Assembly: GCA_030762175.1 (NCBI GenBank) | Contig: CM060841.1 | Coordinates: 8,246,501-8,310,500 of the forward strand | Direction of reading: 5' to 3' | DNA: 64,000 bases | Source: Metallyticus violacea | Taxonomy: Eukaryota; Arthropoda; Insecta; Mantodea; Metallyticidae | Shown here: positions 1 through 11,311 of the stretch, in pieces | Layout of the letters: each line of letters starts with the position of its first letter | Numbering within the stretch: position 1 is the first letter of the stretch | Translations under genes and position numbers: made by a program | The notes under the pieces: generated by a model | The model's input: only the letters and a program-made list of their open reading frames with translations | Told to the model about the DNA's origin: nothing | Database searches by the model: none

Positions 1-715
1 AGTAAACAGCAAGGAAAACAAAACACAACAGTAAACTACCTTGCTGTGCTGTGACCGCAGCAGTGGCGTGCATGTTACAGAAGTAGTAATGTACCTAATA
101 TACAAGTAAAATTAGTTATCTTTGTTTTCTTAAGTGATTAAAACAACTTAATATTTAAACTAGGTATATGCCATTATTGCCAATTCTTTGTGAGCATGCT
201 GTCAGATAGTGTTTTATTTCCCTCTGCTGCTACAACATACCTACCCGTTTTAAGTACATTTAATATCTACCCTTCGAACGATTTGGACGAAGAGAGATGT
301 CGTAAACGAGCTGTGTTCATCTATTGTTTCTTGGTATTCAGGGTGAAATTAAAGATCAGGAGAAAAATCCAGCTAGCTCATCCTCGCAGTTGGGGATCTA
401 ATTTCAAACAAGATTTTAAATAGTCTATGTACTTCTCAAACCACAACTATGGTCTGAACCCGTTATATGTTTATCGGTTTAGAAAATCTAGCATTTTTCG
501 TTCAGAAATACCAAAATTTAATATAAAATATTTCGATTTTACAACAGATTACTGGAATTTAAATATAAGACCACACTGGATGACGGGGAGAATTTTATTT
601 ACATTGACAGCGATTAATTTTCACTTTTAATTTTTAATTTTGAAGAAGTGAAGCAAATGATCTAACTAAAAATAAACAACTTAATAGTGCAAACAACTTT
701 ATATTAGGTGTTTCA
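1..715. other. Unique AT-rich DNA, no gene seen
   Basis: No repeat family, splice-bounded exon or motif that I recognise. The short open frames at 190-423 and 427-630 have no recognisable domain and are of a length expected by chance. Confidence 0.5.
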
Positions 716-726
716 ATTGCAATTAC

Positions 727-1006
727 TTTTTTTTTTTTTAATGATTTATTTACGGACGCTCTTTAACAGTTCAGGTCATCAGCGTCCCATTCAACTCCGG
801 GCGTGAAACGGCCGACAAATTTTGCTCAGAGGCCTCTCTTTCAGGCTTGAGGTTCTTTTTCGTGCCGTAAATGTACGACACGGGACCCACGGCTTTACTT
901 CCCTTCCAAAGGAAGCCATACTTAGGATTTTTACGCCCGAAAAAATCCATCGGTCCTGGCCGGGTTCGAACCCGCGTATGGTAACCACTACACCACCAGG
1001 ACCGAC
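727..1006 (-). mobile_element. SINE-A copy, complete, with target-site duplication
   Basis: Read on the minus strand, this is a tRNA-headed SINE: the A-box (TGGTGTAGTGGT) lies near 985-996 and the B-box (GGGTTCGAACCC) at 962-973, followed by the family body and an A-rich tail (poly-T at 727-739 on the plus strand). An 11-bp direct repeat, ATTGCAATTAC, flanks it at 716-726 and 1007-1017, the mark of LINE-driven retroposition. Compared with other copies about 21 bp between A-box and B-box (the anticodon-arm part) is missing, so the head is shortened. No coding capacity; such elements are transcribed by RNA polymerase III and moved by a partner LINE. Confidence 0.93.
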
Positions 1007-1017
1007 ATTGCAATTAC

Positions 1018-3734
1018 GCTAGATCTAAAACTTTATGGCATATGAAGAAAACACTGAGTGAATGGAAACTCGGTACATCAGAGCCCAGTTGTTGAGTTTT
1101 TAAGAAGACACTTGTTCTATACTGGAGAGAAATAATTTGTGCTCAATATAGGTTCCGTTTATTGCGTAGAGAAACCACTCAACCTGGGTACTTGTGACAT
1201 TTCAAGCACACACGAATTGTTACAGAGTAACACATAAGTCAGTCAGTTGACAAAAGTGCATTATTGTTTTCATTTATAAAACTAGAGTCATATAGCTCCA
1301 ACATTTATTAAAGCTGCAACAATATGTTACTTGCTAGCCTAGGTTATATGTTCAAACTGCCTTTTGTTGTTGTTATTCTTATCCTTTAACGTTCAGCCAT
1401 TTGGAAGGTCTATCCAGATGATGAATGGATGTTACATGAAGTCGAAAATAAGTACAGACACTTTGGTGTCTAAAATTCCTACATTTACTTTTACAGGGCA
1501 AGGGAAAATTCTGGAAAAAATACGTTATCCATGCTATATGTCCTGATCAAGTTTGGCGCTCTAGCTACAAGCTAAAGACTCTAAAAGTGTCTTTCCTTTC
1601 CAATGCAAGAATAACATTTAACGAATACACAAATACGACTTCTTGGAGTGTAGAATGTGACATTCTGATCCTTTAAATGTTTTACATCGGAAATATTCTG
1701 TATACCGGCTAACGAAGAAATCCTTCAAAGGTGGTTCTTGTATTATTTCATCCGTCGAAACGTTTCGTTCAAAACGTTCCCAAAAATCTATTCATAATGA
1801 GACAGTGCACTATCATGTTGCTTTATTAGATTCTCTCCAAATGATTGAAGATGTTAAAAAACTCGTTGTTTTCCTGTTCGTTGACCATTTCAGAATTAAC
1901 AAACGTCCAATGAGCGCATAAATTCTCACCCCCTAAAGTCTGCTTGAAGACTTACTTCCTTTAGCATCTCTACAAGATCCCATTAAAAACACGCCGTGCT
2001 TGTTCACTCTTCCTTTTTCCTTTAAGTTAATTCATCTCCTCAGAAAATTATTTAATAAAGATTGACATCGACTTTATGTTAAATTATGAACCTATAACAG
2101 AACTCTGTTTCTGTCAGGATCGTCTTCATTTAGGGTCTAGGGCCTAGCTTAAACTTTTTCTGAGTACTCTGTAAACCTGTTTTAGTGTCTCGAGACATTT
2201 TTCGTACTGATTGTATAAAAGATTCAGCCATGACTGAAGATTTTCTTCTGTGGTAATGGACGAGGAAAACCCGCTACCAAACAGTCTTCTGTTCAACTTG
2301 TGAATACCTTGTCGAGAGGGAGATATTGTTTGAAAACGCTCTTCATAATGTGTTTGCACCGGTATAGGCTCTTCTGTAGACATCTTTCTATTCACGTGCA
2401 CTTGTTTATTGATCCAACTCTACAAGTGCTTTTAACTTGCAATTCCCCCATCTCACAAACAATGCCCATAGCTCTATCGAAGTAGCTACTAAGCTAGCGA
2501 ACGATAAGGTAAATAAAGACTATTATCAGCTCACTTATAAGTCAACCCTATACCCATTAGAGTTTCATGTAAGTATAAAGGAGGGCAAGTTAACTGAATT
2601 ATCGTGTCTTATCGCTGTTTTATAGTATATTCCGCATAACGTTCTTTTTAACACCTCTGTTTCTCACTTTCGGTGTGTAAATATTGAATTAAACGACCCC
2701 AGATACTGTTAATTATCTTTTGACTTGCATCAGCTATACAGCGGCGTTTCTTAAGGGGACATTCTACAAGTTTAATAAAGCCCAGCCTCAGAGAAAAGGA
2801 AAGCGCAAGAGTCCATTTACGGAATGTATTTGCGGAGAGATATTTGTACAAAAACTAGAGAGGCGGCTTCTGGTATCCAACCTCGGCGATGATCCTGTTG
2901 CTGCATAAATCTCTGGGGAGGAGGGGAGGGAAGAAAAGCGAGAGAGATTCGGGGACTCCAGATGGTGGCGAAACCAACAAACAACTTGTCATCATTAAAA
3001 CACACGCGACTCGAGTGGGGTGTGTGAAAAGCCAACGTTTTCTTCCTTACCTCTGACGTCTGGAGAGCAGAACTACATTTTGCCTCCAAAGCCGAATCAA
3101 GGTAATGGGTTTAACTTTTTAAAAGTTGTTTTAAAGAGAAACAAATATATAGATACTATCATTAGCAAACCTCATGCCCAAAAAGTAAAACCAGTTTATT
3201 GCTAAAATAAACATTTACTTGCTGGTACTATAAATCCACAGTATTTATGTATAGATAACTACAAACAAATAATACTATAAAAATAATTTTTTAAAACGTA
3301 ATATGGTTTTTCTTGTAAAGACAGCCACAATTGAGAAAAATGAGTTATCTAATTTTAGTATCTTTAGCTTTTATACTGTAATACATTACCAGGAATAGTA
3401 TATGAAATATTTCATTATCATTCATGAACAGATAGAGAACCTTAATTATACATAATGAAACACAGACCCATATTTAACATGCACATGATTCTTACAAGTT
3501 TTATCAGTGTAAACGCTAATGAAAGGCGTTAAGAGGTTTTAATTAGCAATTTGTACAGAGTTAAATGCATGTTGGAGATACGAGGAATGATGTAAATTTG
3601 TAGAAAGTATAACCAGAGAGTGTACAAACTGAAGTTACGAGGTTAGCTAATTAGACTGAAAACATTACAATTAAATAAGGCTGTTTACCTTTAAGTTAAC
3701 TAACCCAGCGCCTGTATCTATAAAAGATGTATAT
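1018..3734. other. Unique AT-rich DNA, no confident gene
   Basis: No repeat family recognised. 2740-3090 is somewhat richer in GC and carries overlapping short open frames on both strands, but none has a recognisable domain. One protein-like frame on the minus strand is listed separately. Confidence 0.4.
2144..2383 (-). CDS. Uncertain 79-codon open frame, no known domain
   Basis: The frame starts at an ATG at 2383 (reading MSTEEPIPVQ) and ends at a TAG at 2144. It extends upstream to a GTG at 2401, but the ATG is the natural eukaryotic start. The composition is balanced (no low-complexity run) and the C-terminal half, with LQSWLNLLYN and CLETLKQVYRVL, could form an amphipathic helix. I recognise no family. 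There is no obvious neighbour gene, promoter or partner exon. It could be an isolated exon, a transposon fragment or chance; I regard chance as at least as likely. Confidence 0.15.
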   Translation of the reverse strand: MSTEEPIPVQTHYEERFQTISPSRQGIHKLNRRLFGSGFSSSITTEENLQSWLNLLYNQYEKCLETLKQVYRVLRKSLS

Positions 3735-4090
3735 AGGGTGTGTCAGAATAATAATTCCAAAGTTTCTGATGTGATTAAGTACATGTAAATAATTTTTTTT
3801 TCTTAGTAATTTCCAAAAATGCTTCATTTTCAACTTATAGTGCTTTGAAGGACAAAATGAAAGAAACTTACTCTGAAATTTTTTTATTTACTTTCTATGA
3901 TTACACAGTACTTATACTAGATATAAGAAAGTGGTATTAATAAACTACAGATATTGTTCAAAATTGCAACCCCCATTATTAACACACAAAGTATAACGCT
4001 GTATGACGAACAACAAACCCTTAGAAATATCTCTGGTCAGTTACGAAAACCGCCAAAAGCAACAACAATTCTTCTGTTGTGTCGGTGAGT
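3735..4090 (-). mobile_element. Tc1/mariner-superfamily (IS630-type) 3' end relic
   Basis: The plus-strand left edge, GGGTGTGTCAGAATAATAAT, is typical of the terminal inverted repeat of IS630-type arthropod elements. On the minus strand, near 3950-4020, a frame reads QRYTLCVNNGG..FEQYL then stop, which matches the C-terminal signature of these transposases (R..LC...NGGHFE.LL). The sequence between stop and edge would be the 3' UTR. The coding part breaks off near 4090. The pieces at 5085-5430 carry the preceding transposase blocks in the same orientation, so both may belong to one element split by about 1 kb of other DNA. Inference from motif similarity only. Confidence 0.5.
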
Positions 4091-4094
4091 GCAG

Positions 4095-5084
4095 CGCTAT
4101 TTAAAAAAAATATGGGTGTTAACTATATGTAAGGATAGAGGAGAGATTATGAAAGTATTTTGATTAGTTGGATCCTCAGGGGTTAATGTTGATGTTCTTC
4201 TACTGCTCTCCGATGATATTTTCGCTCTGACAAGATTCTTGTGGCTGGAATTCTAGTTATCTGGATATAACAGAGAAAGGGAAATGATTATGGTATTGAT
4301 ACTATAATCAACCGATTTATGGTTTATTTTCTTTATTGTTCACAGGTCATAATATTGGGAGGAGAATCGGCTACTCCGTGAAGTTTTTAAGGCGCGTTGT
4401 GTGTCACTTTCGCATGATCGTGTCTCTTTTGCTAGGAATCTGTTCCTTTGCTACTAAGTTAGCTCTTAAATTGTTTGTCCGATGCGATAGCTAGCTGTGT
4501 CCTTAACACCAATTAATTATCCTCAATTGCCAAGAGCGCTTGGAGAATGGACGTTGCACTGTAAAATCAGTCTAAACTTAAAATTAACACAAATTCTTCA
4601 CTTAATAAACTGAAGTTACACTATCTCGTTCGTAGACACAAACACACTTATCTGGTAGTTCTCTTGCAAACTATTGCTCGACTCTTCTGCGTTTACATCA
4701 CCCTGGTTCATGACACTTTTCCCTCATCTAATATAACAAAGACGAAGTTTCAATACTTAAGAACTTGTTTGTCCTTGACACAGTTTACCCAGGAGCATTC
4801 GGGAGTGGGTTTGTTTATAAAGCACATAACAATTTTTCTCAGGTCAACTTTAACAACCGCTCTGGTCTGGCCGCATGCGTGTAGGAAATCAGCGTTTCAC
4901 CCTCCAATCACACATATCTTCCTAGACCCAATATCAATTCATATTACAGAGAACAAGTGTAAACTTGCAATTACAATACAGGGAATAATAATAAACTTGC
5001 ACAATGGTATATGCAGTACATTTAACCTTACAGCAATTATCTATTTATACATATTACTTGGCAAGTAATTAATTTGTCCCTTAT
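4095..5084. other. About 1 kb of unassigned DNA between two transposase pieces
   Basis: Separates two minus-strand transposase fragments that are co-oriented and in the order expected for one gene. It may be an insertion (solo LTR or other element), but I could not find clear terminal repeats or a target-site duplication; GGGTGT occurs near both edges (about 4112 and 5094). The 134-codon frame at 4664-5068 opens with TTG rather than ATG and has no recognisable domain, so I do not call it a gene. Confidence 0.3.
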
Positions 5085-5430
5085 AGGTAATTTTGGGGGT
5101 GTCTAATTTGATTATTCCGGTTTTATGAGTGTTTGATTTAGTATGACCCAAAACACAAAAATTAACTGGAGTTTTTGGGGAACGTATCGGTCAAGCAACT
5201 AGGCCTGCTCTCCCACGATTCGAAAAATGCAGATTTAAAAATTTTCGACCATTTAAGCCGAAATGTGCGGGAGTACGGTCATGTTGAAATATCATGTTTC
5301 TTCGCATTAATACCCCCACTAGGAAGTTATCAATAAACCCAACTCAATTTTAACAGAAAACTTCCATTGATTGATTACAAAGATTCCCCACAGTTTTAGA
5401 ATTAGCGTCGCTCCAAATGTGGCTGTAGTG
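5085..5430 (-). pseudogene. IS630/Tc1-mariner-superfamily transposase fragment
   Basis: Conceptual minus-strand translation, with stops and frameshifts, runs through the middle and third catalytic blocks of an arthropod IS630-type transposase: near 5400 DANSKTVGNLCNQSMEVF (the 'WSDENP' block), then near 5290-5180 FQHDRTPAHFGLNGRKFLN (the D of HD is the second catalytic Asp), then a degenerate third block, PIRSPKTPVNFCVLGHTKS, where the family has SPDLTPLDFFLWG..K. The third catalytic Asp is lost. Non-functional. It lies in the same orientation as the 3'-end relic at 3735-4090. Confidence 0.6.
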
Positions 5431-5584
5431 TGTATTAAAAAGTCATCTCTTGAAAAATAAGCCTAATCTGTTCACTAGCAAAATCAGGCTGTTTACAGTA
5501 TGTAAATATCATTCAGCAAATTGTGGCCTGTTGAAATAATTATCTAGGGTTCATGTTTGTGCTTTTTGGATATGAAATGGATGA

Positions 5585-5873
5585 GGTCCTGGTGGTGTAG
5601 TGGTAGTCATACTTGCCTTCTAAACCCAAGATCGCGGGCTCGATCCCGGCCAGCACCGATGAATTTTTTCGAGTGTAAAAATTCTAAGTATGGCTTCCTT
5701 TAGAAGGGAAGTAAAGCCGTGGATCCCGTGTCGTACATTTACGGCACGATAAAGAACCTCAAGCCTGATGGAAGAGGCCTCTGAGCAAAATTTGTCGGTC
5801 GTTTTACGCCCTGAGTTGCATGGGACGCTGATGGCCTGAGGTGTTAAAGAGCGTCCGTAAATAAATCAAATCA
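5585..5873 (+). mobile_element. SINE-A copy, complete
   Basis: The head starts GTCCTGGTGGTGTAGTGGTAG (A-box 5591-5602); the B-box is degenerate (GGGCTCGATCCC near 5637). Body and tail match the family, ending in AAATAAATCAAATCAA. Full length. I did not find a clear target-site duplication. Confidence 0.93.
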
Positions 5874-7692
5874 ATACCCACTTAAGACTCTGCATACAGA
5901 CATGTACCTGGTATTCATCTAATGGCAACAGCTACAGTGCTAATTCGTGGATTATTTTCAATCCTATGCAATGCCTCATCTTCAAAGTATAATGTTCTCA
6001 CAGTTCGATTCGCTCCTGAATTTACTTTCTTTACCTGGAACTGGTCACTATCTCCAAGACGTTGATCAAATTATGAAAATATTAATATGGCAAGGAATAT
6101 GTCGCTGTTCGCTTTGTCAAATAGCCGGAAACTGCTACAAATGACTTAGGCATGTGTGAAAATGTAATGTTTGTATACCAGTGGATTTTAATACCATGAA
6201 ATTAAATAAGCAGATCTCTCAGAAGATATTTTGTGACATACAATAACAACAATTTAAGTTATTTATTATTTTCATGGTAACAAGAATAGTTGAAGCATAT
6301 ACAGTGATGAGTTCTGTTTTTTATATTGAAAACAAAGTATTTCCAGACACTGCTTTATTACAAAAAAAATATTTATTTTCATGTGCTCTATGACATCAGT
6401 AAATTAGAAATAGTTATTCTGATACGTACTGTATATACTATAAGCATAAGTGGGTTATTTTATTTTCGATATATTTAAACTTGTAATTTACAGTGTTTTG
6501 ACTGCACCGCTCTTATCGTGAAACACATGTACCAAGACTTAATCTTGGCTTGTACCCGCTGCTGAGCGCAGCGCGCGCTGGGGCAAGGTCACGTCTATCG
6601 CCTATTGTAATAACTGATTTCTGATGGCTGTGGAATAGCGAATCGCAGAACAATAGTTATTTATATGTTTGTGTTATTATAACTCAAAACTTCGTGTTAT
6701 TACAGACTACTAATGCATGTTTTATTAATTATAGTGTGTTATTGAAGTAAATTTTACTATATTTTCTGTATTAAATTTTTTCCACTAAACAGAGAAACAA
6801 CAATATCTTCAAGAATAACTGCCGTATGTAGAGGAACTTCGAAAATATCAGGGTGAAAATTGCAAGAAATATAAAAACAAAGGTACTGCTGCGAATATAC
6901 AAATTTTATCACAAGATATCAGATGTGGTTGCAGATAGTCATCTTCAAACAACTCCTATTTAACTAATAATGGTGTGTAAGTTATTATCGAACAAGTTGT
7001 CGGAGTACAAAGCGAGGGGAATCGTCTATCGATTATCTTTACTTAGGACTACTTAAATTAGAATTCAATAGCATGTAAGAATTTAAACCGGAATTAGGGA
7101 AAAATACAGCGCAGCAGAAAACGTTTTTTATTTGCTTTTGATTTGAACCCATTGAGAGTGAAATAAACACAGAAAAATAGGGGCAAGCTATATCATGCAT
7201 TTGTGGGTTTTAGAAAAGCGTTTTATTCCGTGTATGGGTAAACATTATGAATTAAATCCTGCAAGAAAAAATTATCAACGTATATATTTTAAGGTAGAGT
7301 TCTTTGTAAAATGTGATTAGGATAACGTTTTAAAAACGAGTTTCTGGTAAACCCCACTCCTATTAATTTGATATCCATGATTTTCAGAAACTATTTTTCT
7401 TTGCATAAAGTTATTCAACTTGGCGATGAATTCGCTTAGTTTTTCTTTAAAAACATTAAAATTGCGGCCGCTAGAGCGATTATTAAATTTCGCTTTAACC
7501 TCCACTCGGTTTTCTTCTTATTTAAATGGTGCATATTGAGCTTTGCAGGCGTTTTAAGAATGAAACTGAATATAAAATTAAAATTATAACTTTATCAATT
7601 AACGAAAAGAAATAAGCTATGGCATTACAGTGTGGTATTACGGAACCAAATTAGAATTCCAGCAGTCTGTAAGTATTACAAAAGATAAACCA
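5874..7692. other. Unique AT-rich DNA
   Basis: No gene or repeat recognised. A short GC-rich island near 6545-6600 (CGCAGCGCGCGCTGG then GCAAGGTCACG, the latter resembling an extended nuclear-receptor half-site) stands out from the AT-rich surroundings but cannot be assigned a function from sequence alone. Confidence 0.4.
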
Positions 7693-7693
7693 G

Positions 7694-7736
<43 letters not shown>
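7693..7736. repeat. (ATT)n microsatellite
   Basis: About 14 uninterrupted ATT units. Confidence 0.98.
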
Positions 7737-7737
<1 letters not shown>

Positions 7738-9090
7738 ACCGCAAAAAGTAATGATATACTATTAATTAAATGAAATATATGACCACCGTTAGACGAAGCC
7801 TGTGGGCATTTTTAAATATTTTTAAGTACAATCATGTTTATGAACTTGACTATTGATATCTTTACATTCACTAAAATTAAGAAAAATAACAGAAAGTTTC
7901 GAATAACTTGAGTGTTTAAGAATAAGATATTCACATGTTTCAATAAAACAAAAACATGTTACTATTTGAAAAAATTACAATGTTGTAAGCAAATATATAC
8001 AATCAATAATAAACAATAAAAAGTTTCGTCGATTTTAATTGGCTTTGAATTTTAATTTAAATGTTACTGTAGTAAAAATATGTAACGCAAACGTTTCTAA
8101 AGGTTATTACATACAAATATAATTCTCACACACATATATTAGATTAACCTTTCACATTTGTTATCTTCACGACGATGCTTTTGTTAAATATAAAACTCAT
8201 GCATTGTTCTATCCTAAGATACGAAACTGTAATAATCATTAAGGCTCGTTCTCCTATAAGATTAATAATTTTTTGTTTTCGAATTCTAGTGGGTTCCAGA
8301 AACAAAAGTACAGGTTACATAGTCTCAAATAATATTGTGGATTTTAAATTATCAAAAAAAAATCTCATGATAATATTGGTATATGCTTAACAATTATTTT
8401 TATACATCCTGAATATGATTGCTTCTCCTTTGTTAGCTGTATGCAGGAACATATTACACTTAAATACATTATGTACTTTTTTAACTAAACTTAAATTTTG
8501 GCAATAAAGAAAAAGAACATCAAGGTAGATGCAAGCTTAGGCGTTCCTATGGGACCTCACTGAGTGGCCGCTGCAGGTAGAGAAGCCCTGTCCCGACGTC
8601 ATCACTTATTTATTTTCTGCCGTTTGAAGTGGGAATGCGCAACACCAGGTACACGGAACAGTAACCACATTAAATAAAATGTTAATGAGGCCAGCAAGTT
8701 TGCCTGTAATATTATTGGACAAAGCTTGGAAGCATTCTGTTATTCAGTTTATACGAGTATTGTTATATAACGTTTACCACATTTTGGTACGAAAATGTAA
8801 ACTTAATACTGAAGATTTACCATGGTAGAGGAGGAAGGTGTATATCAGCGATCATTTTATAATGTACTGCAAAATCTGATTTACAAAATAGTTATGAAAT
8901 ATATCTCCTTTGCCTGCATAAACCTCTATTAAGGGAAGCAATTAGTAAGACATTGTAAACTGTTAATAGTGCCCCAAGAAAAGGTTGGAGGTTACATATT
9001 ATTAACCTATCAATGCAAAGAATCTTCCCCAGCTGACACCTTACTGTCCAAAAATGATGAAATATAGATGCAAAAAATGAATATCTTATA
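7737..9090. other. Unique AT-rich DNA
   Basis: No gene or known repeat recognised. Open frames here (for example 8175-8390) are short, AT-rich and without recognisable domains. Confidence 0.4.
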
Positions 9091-9715
9091 CAGAGGGTGC
9101 CAAAAAATGTACACACACTTCAAGAAAAGAAAAAACTGTTTTAACATAACAAAACTGAATTCAAACAAATAGAAAAGGATGAGCATTAATCATCTTAGAC
9201 TTTTACAGTTACAACAGTTGCTCAAAATGCCCACCATCGGCGTCGATACACTTCTGAGTACGTTGAATTACTGACTGAGTAACGTTTGCGAAAGTGTCCT
9301 CAGCGATTGCAGCACATGCCGTTTCAATTTCTTCCCGAAGTGCTGTCAGTGTAGCTAGTTTTCTATTGTATACAACATCCTTAAGAGTTCCCCATAGATA
9401 GAAGTCTCCAACGGAGTTAGATCCGGAGAACCTGGTGGAAACTCAACCGGACCTCTTCGTTCTATCCAGTGCCTTGGAAGATTGTCATCAAGGTAAGCAA
9501 GTACATCTCAGTGGTAATGTAGTGGTGCACCATCCTGTCGCATACGGTCAGTTGCAGTCTCAATTTTATCTCGAATGCGTGCAGTTGTTACTCACGTTGG
9601 CGGTTCTGTTCTGTACACACGTTTCCATTGCCTTTGAACTTAACAACATTCTCGGTTTTCCAATACCACTTCAACATTGCTTTCCGCTGTTTAAACGATA
9701 ATTTTGGCTCCATTT
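9091..9715 (-). mobile_element. IS630/Tc1-mariner-superfamily element, internally deleted
   Basis: The left edge CAGAGGGTGCCAAAAAATGT is a terminal-repeat-like 3' end. The minus-strand transposase starts MEPKLSFKQRKAMLKWYWKT at about 9714, the N-terminal helix-turn-helix start of an arthropod IS630-type transposase, then jumps near 9600-9560 to the catalytic half: RMRQDGAPLHYH (second Asp), ERRGPVEFPPGSPDLTPLE (third block, frame disturbed), LYGTLKDVVYNRKLATL and the C-terminal CIDADGGHFEQLL followed by stop near 9205. About half the usual roughly 340-residue protein, including the first catalytic block, is gone, and a stop follows QDGAPLHYH. It is dead but could once have been moved in trans. 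Confidence 0.75.
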
Positions 9716-9719
9716 TGTT

Positions 9720-9873
9720 GTAGCAACGCTAGCTTAACGTAATGTGAGTTACATCTGTTTACAGAATACTATATGATAATCTTGGCTTCATGAGTTCATT
9801 GTTGATTTACCTGTCACGTAGCAACGCTATCATAATGTATGTGAGTCACATCTGTTTACAGAACATCATACTA
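9720..9873. repeat. Imperfect 53-bp direct duplication, 98 bp apart
   Basis: Two copies of a segment beginning GTAGCAACGCT and ending ACATCTGTTTACAGAA lie at about 9720-9772 and 9818-9871, with a few differences. They sit directly upstream of the transposase start at 9714 and probably represent a duplicated 5' region of that transposon. Confidence 0.75.
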
Positions 9874-10903
9874 CACATTACAGTTGTTTTCGGTCCAATT
9901 TAGAACTGAAGATCCATAAGTATCTTCATCCTACCCGGCCAGAAGAACGAACGATTGTGTATCAATCGGAAAGGATGGAAAGCGCGCACAAACGACACAA
10001 TACTGAAGATGTCCGATCAAGTTATATATAAAGTTTATTCTGATTTTTCACATCTGCCTTATATTGTAGATACATTCCGGTGTGTAATAGGAAATCTGCA
10101 TGTCCTCCAGAAATCTGAGTATGCGGGTTTAAATAATTTCTCTTTCAGTCAATGCAGAACGGTGGGGAAGAAATAATCCTTTTGAAATTTCCTTTTACAC
10201 AGCTTGTCCATTCAGCATTCCAACTGTTATATCCTTTTTAAAAGTGATTTTTATGTATGTGATCAAGTAGATTGTAAAGCTGATATGAATATTTGACCTT
10301 GCCCGATATTTTTGCACTTGTATCAGTTCTGTCATTTCCAACGTCTCCCAGATGTTTTTAACCCAAAGTAAGCATACTTAGTAATTACTTCTAAGTCATT
10401 TCAGACGTCTACTTGCAGCTTGCGAGCAATGTTTTTATTTGGGGGGGGGGCGGTCAATGCACCATAATATTAAAAAAATCAGTGCTTGCATTTATAAAGC
10501 TTGTAGGCTACATTGAAATCGATCAGTGCTAATAGTACAACCGCCATCCTCTTGAAATACAAATAACATTCTCTTTTATAAACTATAGGTGTCTATATAG
10601 CAGTTCAGTGTTATTTCCCGTGCTTATTCATGTATACAATGCCACGTTGGTGCTCATATACTTACGAGCTCAGTGTCACACGCATGTAAGCGCACAAGAT
10701 ACGTGTGCCTTTTCACTCCATCTGTGCTCAAGGATCCCATGACACCGGTAATATGTTGTCAGCACCATTCTGACACAAAGATATTTAAGTTACTCCTGTT
10801 GGTAAAACACAAATAAATTATTTATTTCATGCTCATTCATAAACACAGATAATGTTTGTGAAACGCGGTGCTTTTTTCTTTCTTCTTCTTATAACTTGTA
10901 GAA
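9874..10903. other. Unique DNA, no gene seen
   Basis: Contains a G10 run at 10441-10450 and otherwise no structure I recognise. Confidence 0.4.
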
Positions 10904-10904
10904 A

Positions 10905-11132
10905 TGTTGGGGTGGCCATTGTGTTGTGGTTACACAAGCATAATATTTCTTTTATTTTGTGACTTACAATCACCGCACAGGCGACGCTGGTTCAATGTTT
11001 TGTTAAAGAAAGGAAAACGGAAAATTGAGCGCCCGGTAAGCATGAAGAACGGATATGTATTGCAGTCATGGACAAAGCAGGAAGTACGGATTGTTGTTCG
11101 TAACGAATGGGCAGATGGAACTTCTGGTACTT
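10905..11132 (+). repeat. Interspersed repeat of unknown class, copy 1
   Basis: This segment is clearly related, by eye at roughly three quarters identity, to the reverse complement of 13660-13895. Both encode in part an arginine-rich stretch (HRRRW....LLKKGKR), preceded by a Phe/Leu-rich stretch, and both contain a gap-free block around TGTTAAAGAAAGGAAAACGG. The open frame here (10904-11131) opens with ATG and ends ...NEWADGTSGT. I do not recognise the family; the Arg-Trp motif is loosely reminiscent of the N-terminus of PIF/Harbinger transposases, but that is a guess. Confidence 0.55.
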
Positions 11133-11311
11133 AAGTGTATGTCCCTTACTTAAAATTCGAAGCGAAATTTGCCATTAGTTCTTAGAAGGGCATGAAAGTG
11201 GTTTGGATGGTGCGAGATCCTGCGGTCAGCAATAGCTATTGGAGATGAGAACATTTCCATGCGAGTTGATGAATTGATTTATGAAGTGACACTTAACCTT
11301 ACTGCAGGATG

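Noticed and set aside
962..996. tRNA gene at SINE-A head (and at all other SINE heads)
   Set aside because: A-box and B-box are present, but the head is fused to a SINE body, repeated many times, and lacks a paired acceptor stem.
4664..5068. 134-codon open frame
   Set aside because: Opens with TTG, lacks a known domain and lies in a probable insert within a transposon relic.
6545..6600. Nuclear-receptor-type GCAAGGTCACG site in a small GC island
   Set aside because: A single short match without a nearby gene or promoter is not enough for a regulatory call.
10441..10450. Poly-G run as G-quadruplex
   Set aside because: A single G10 run with no neighbouring G-tracts; homopolymer slippage is the simplest view.
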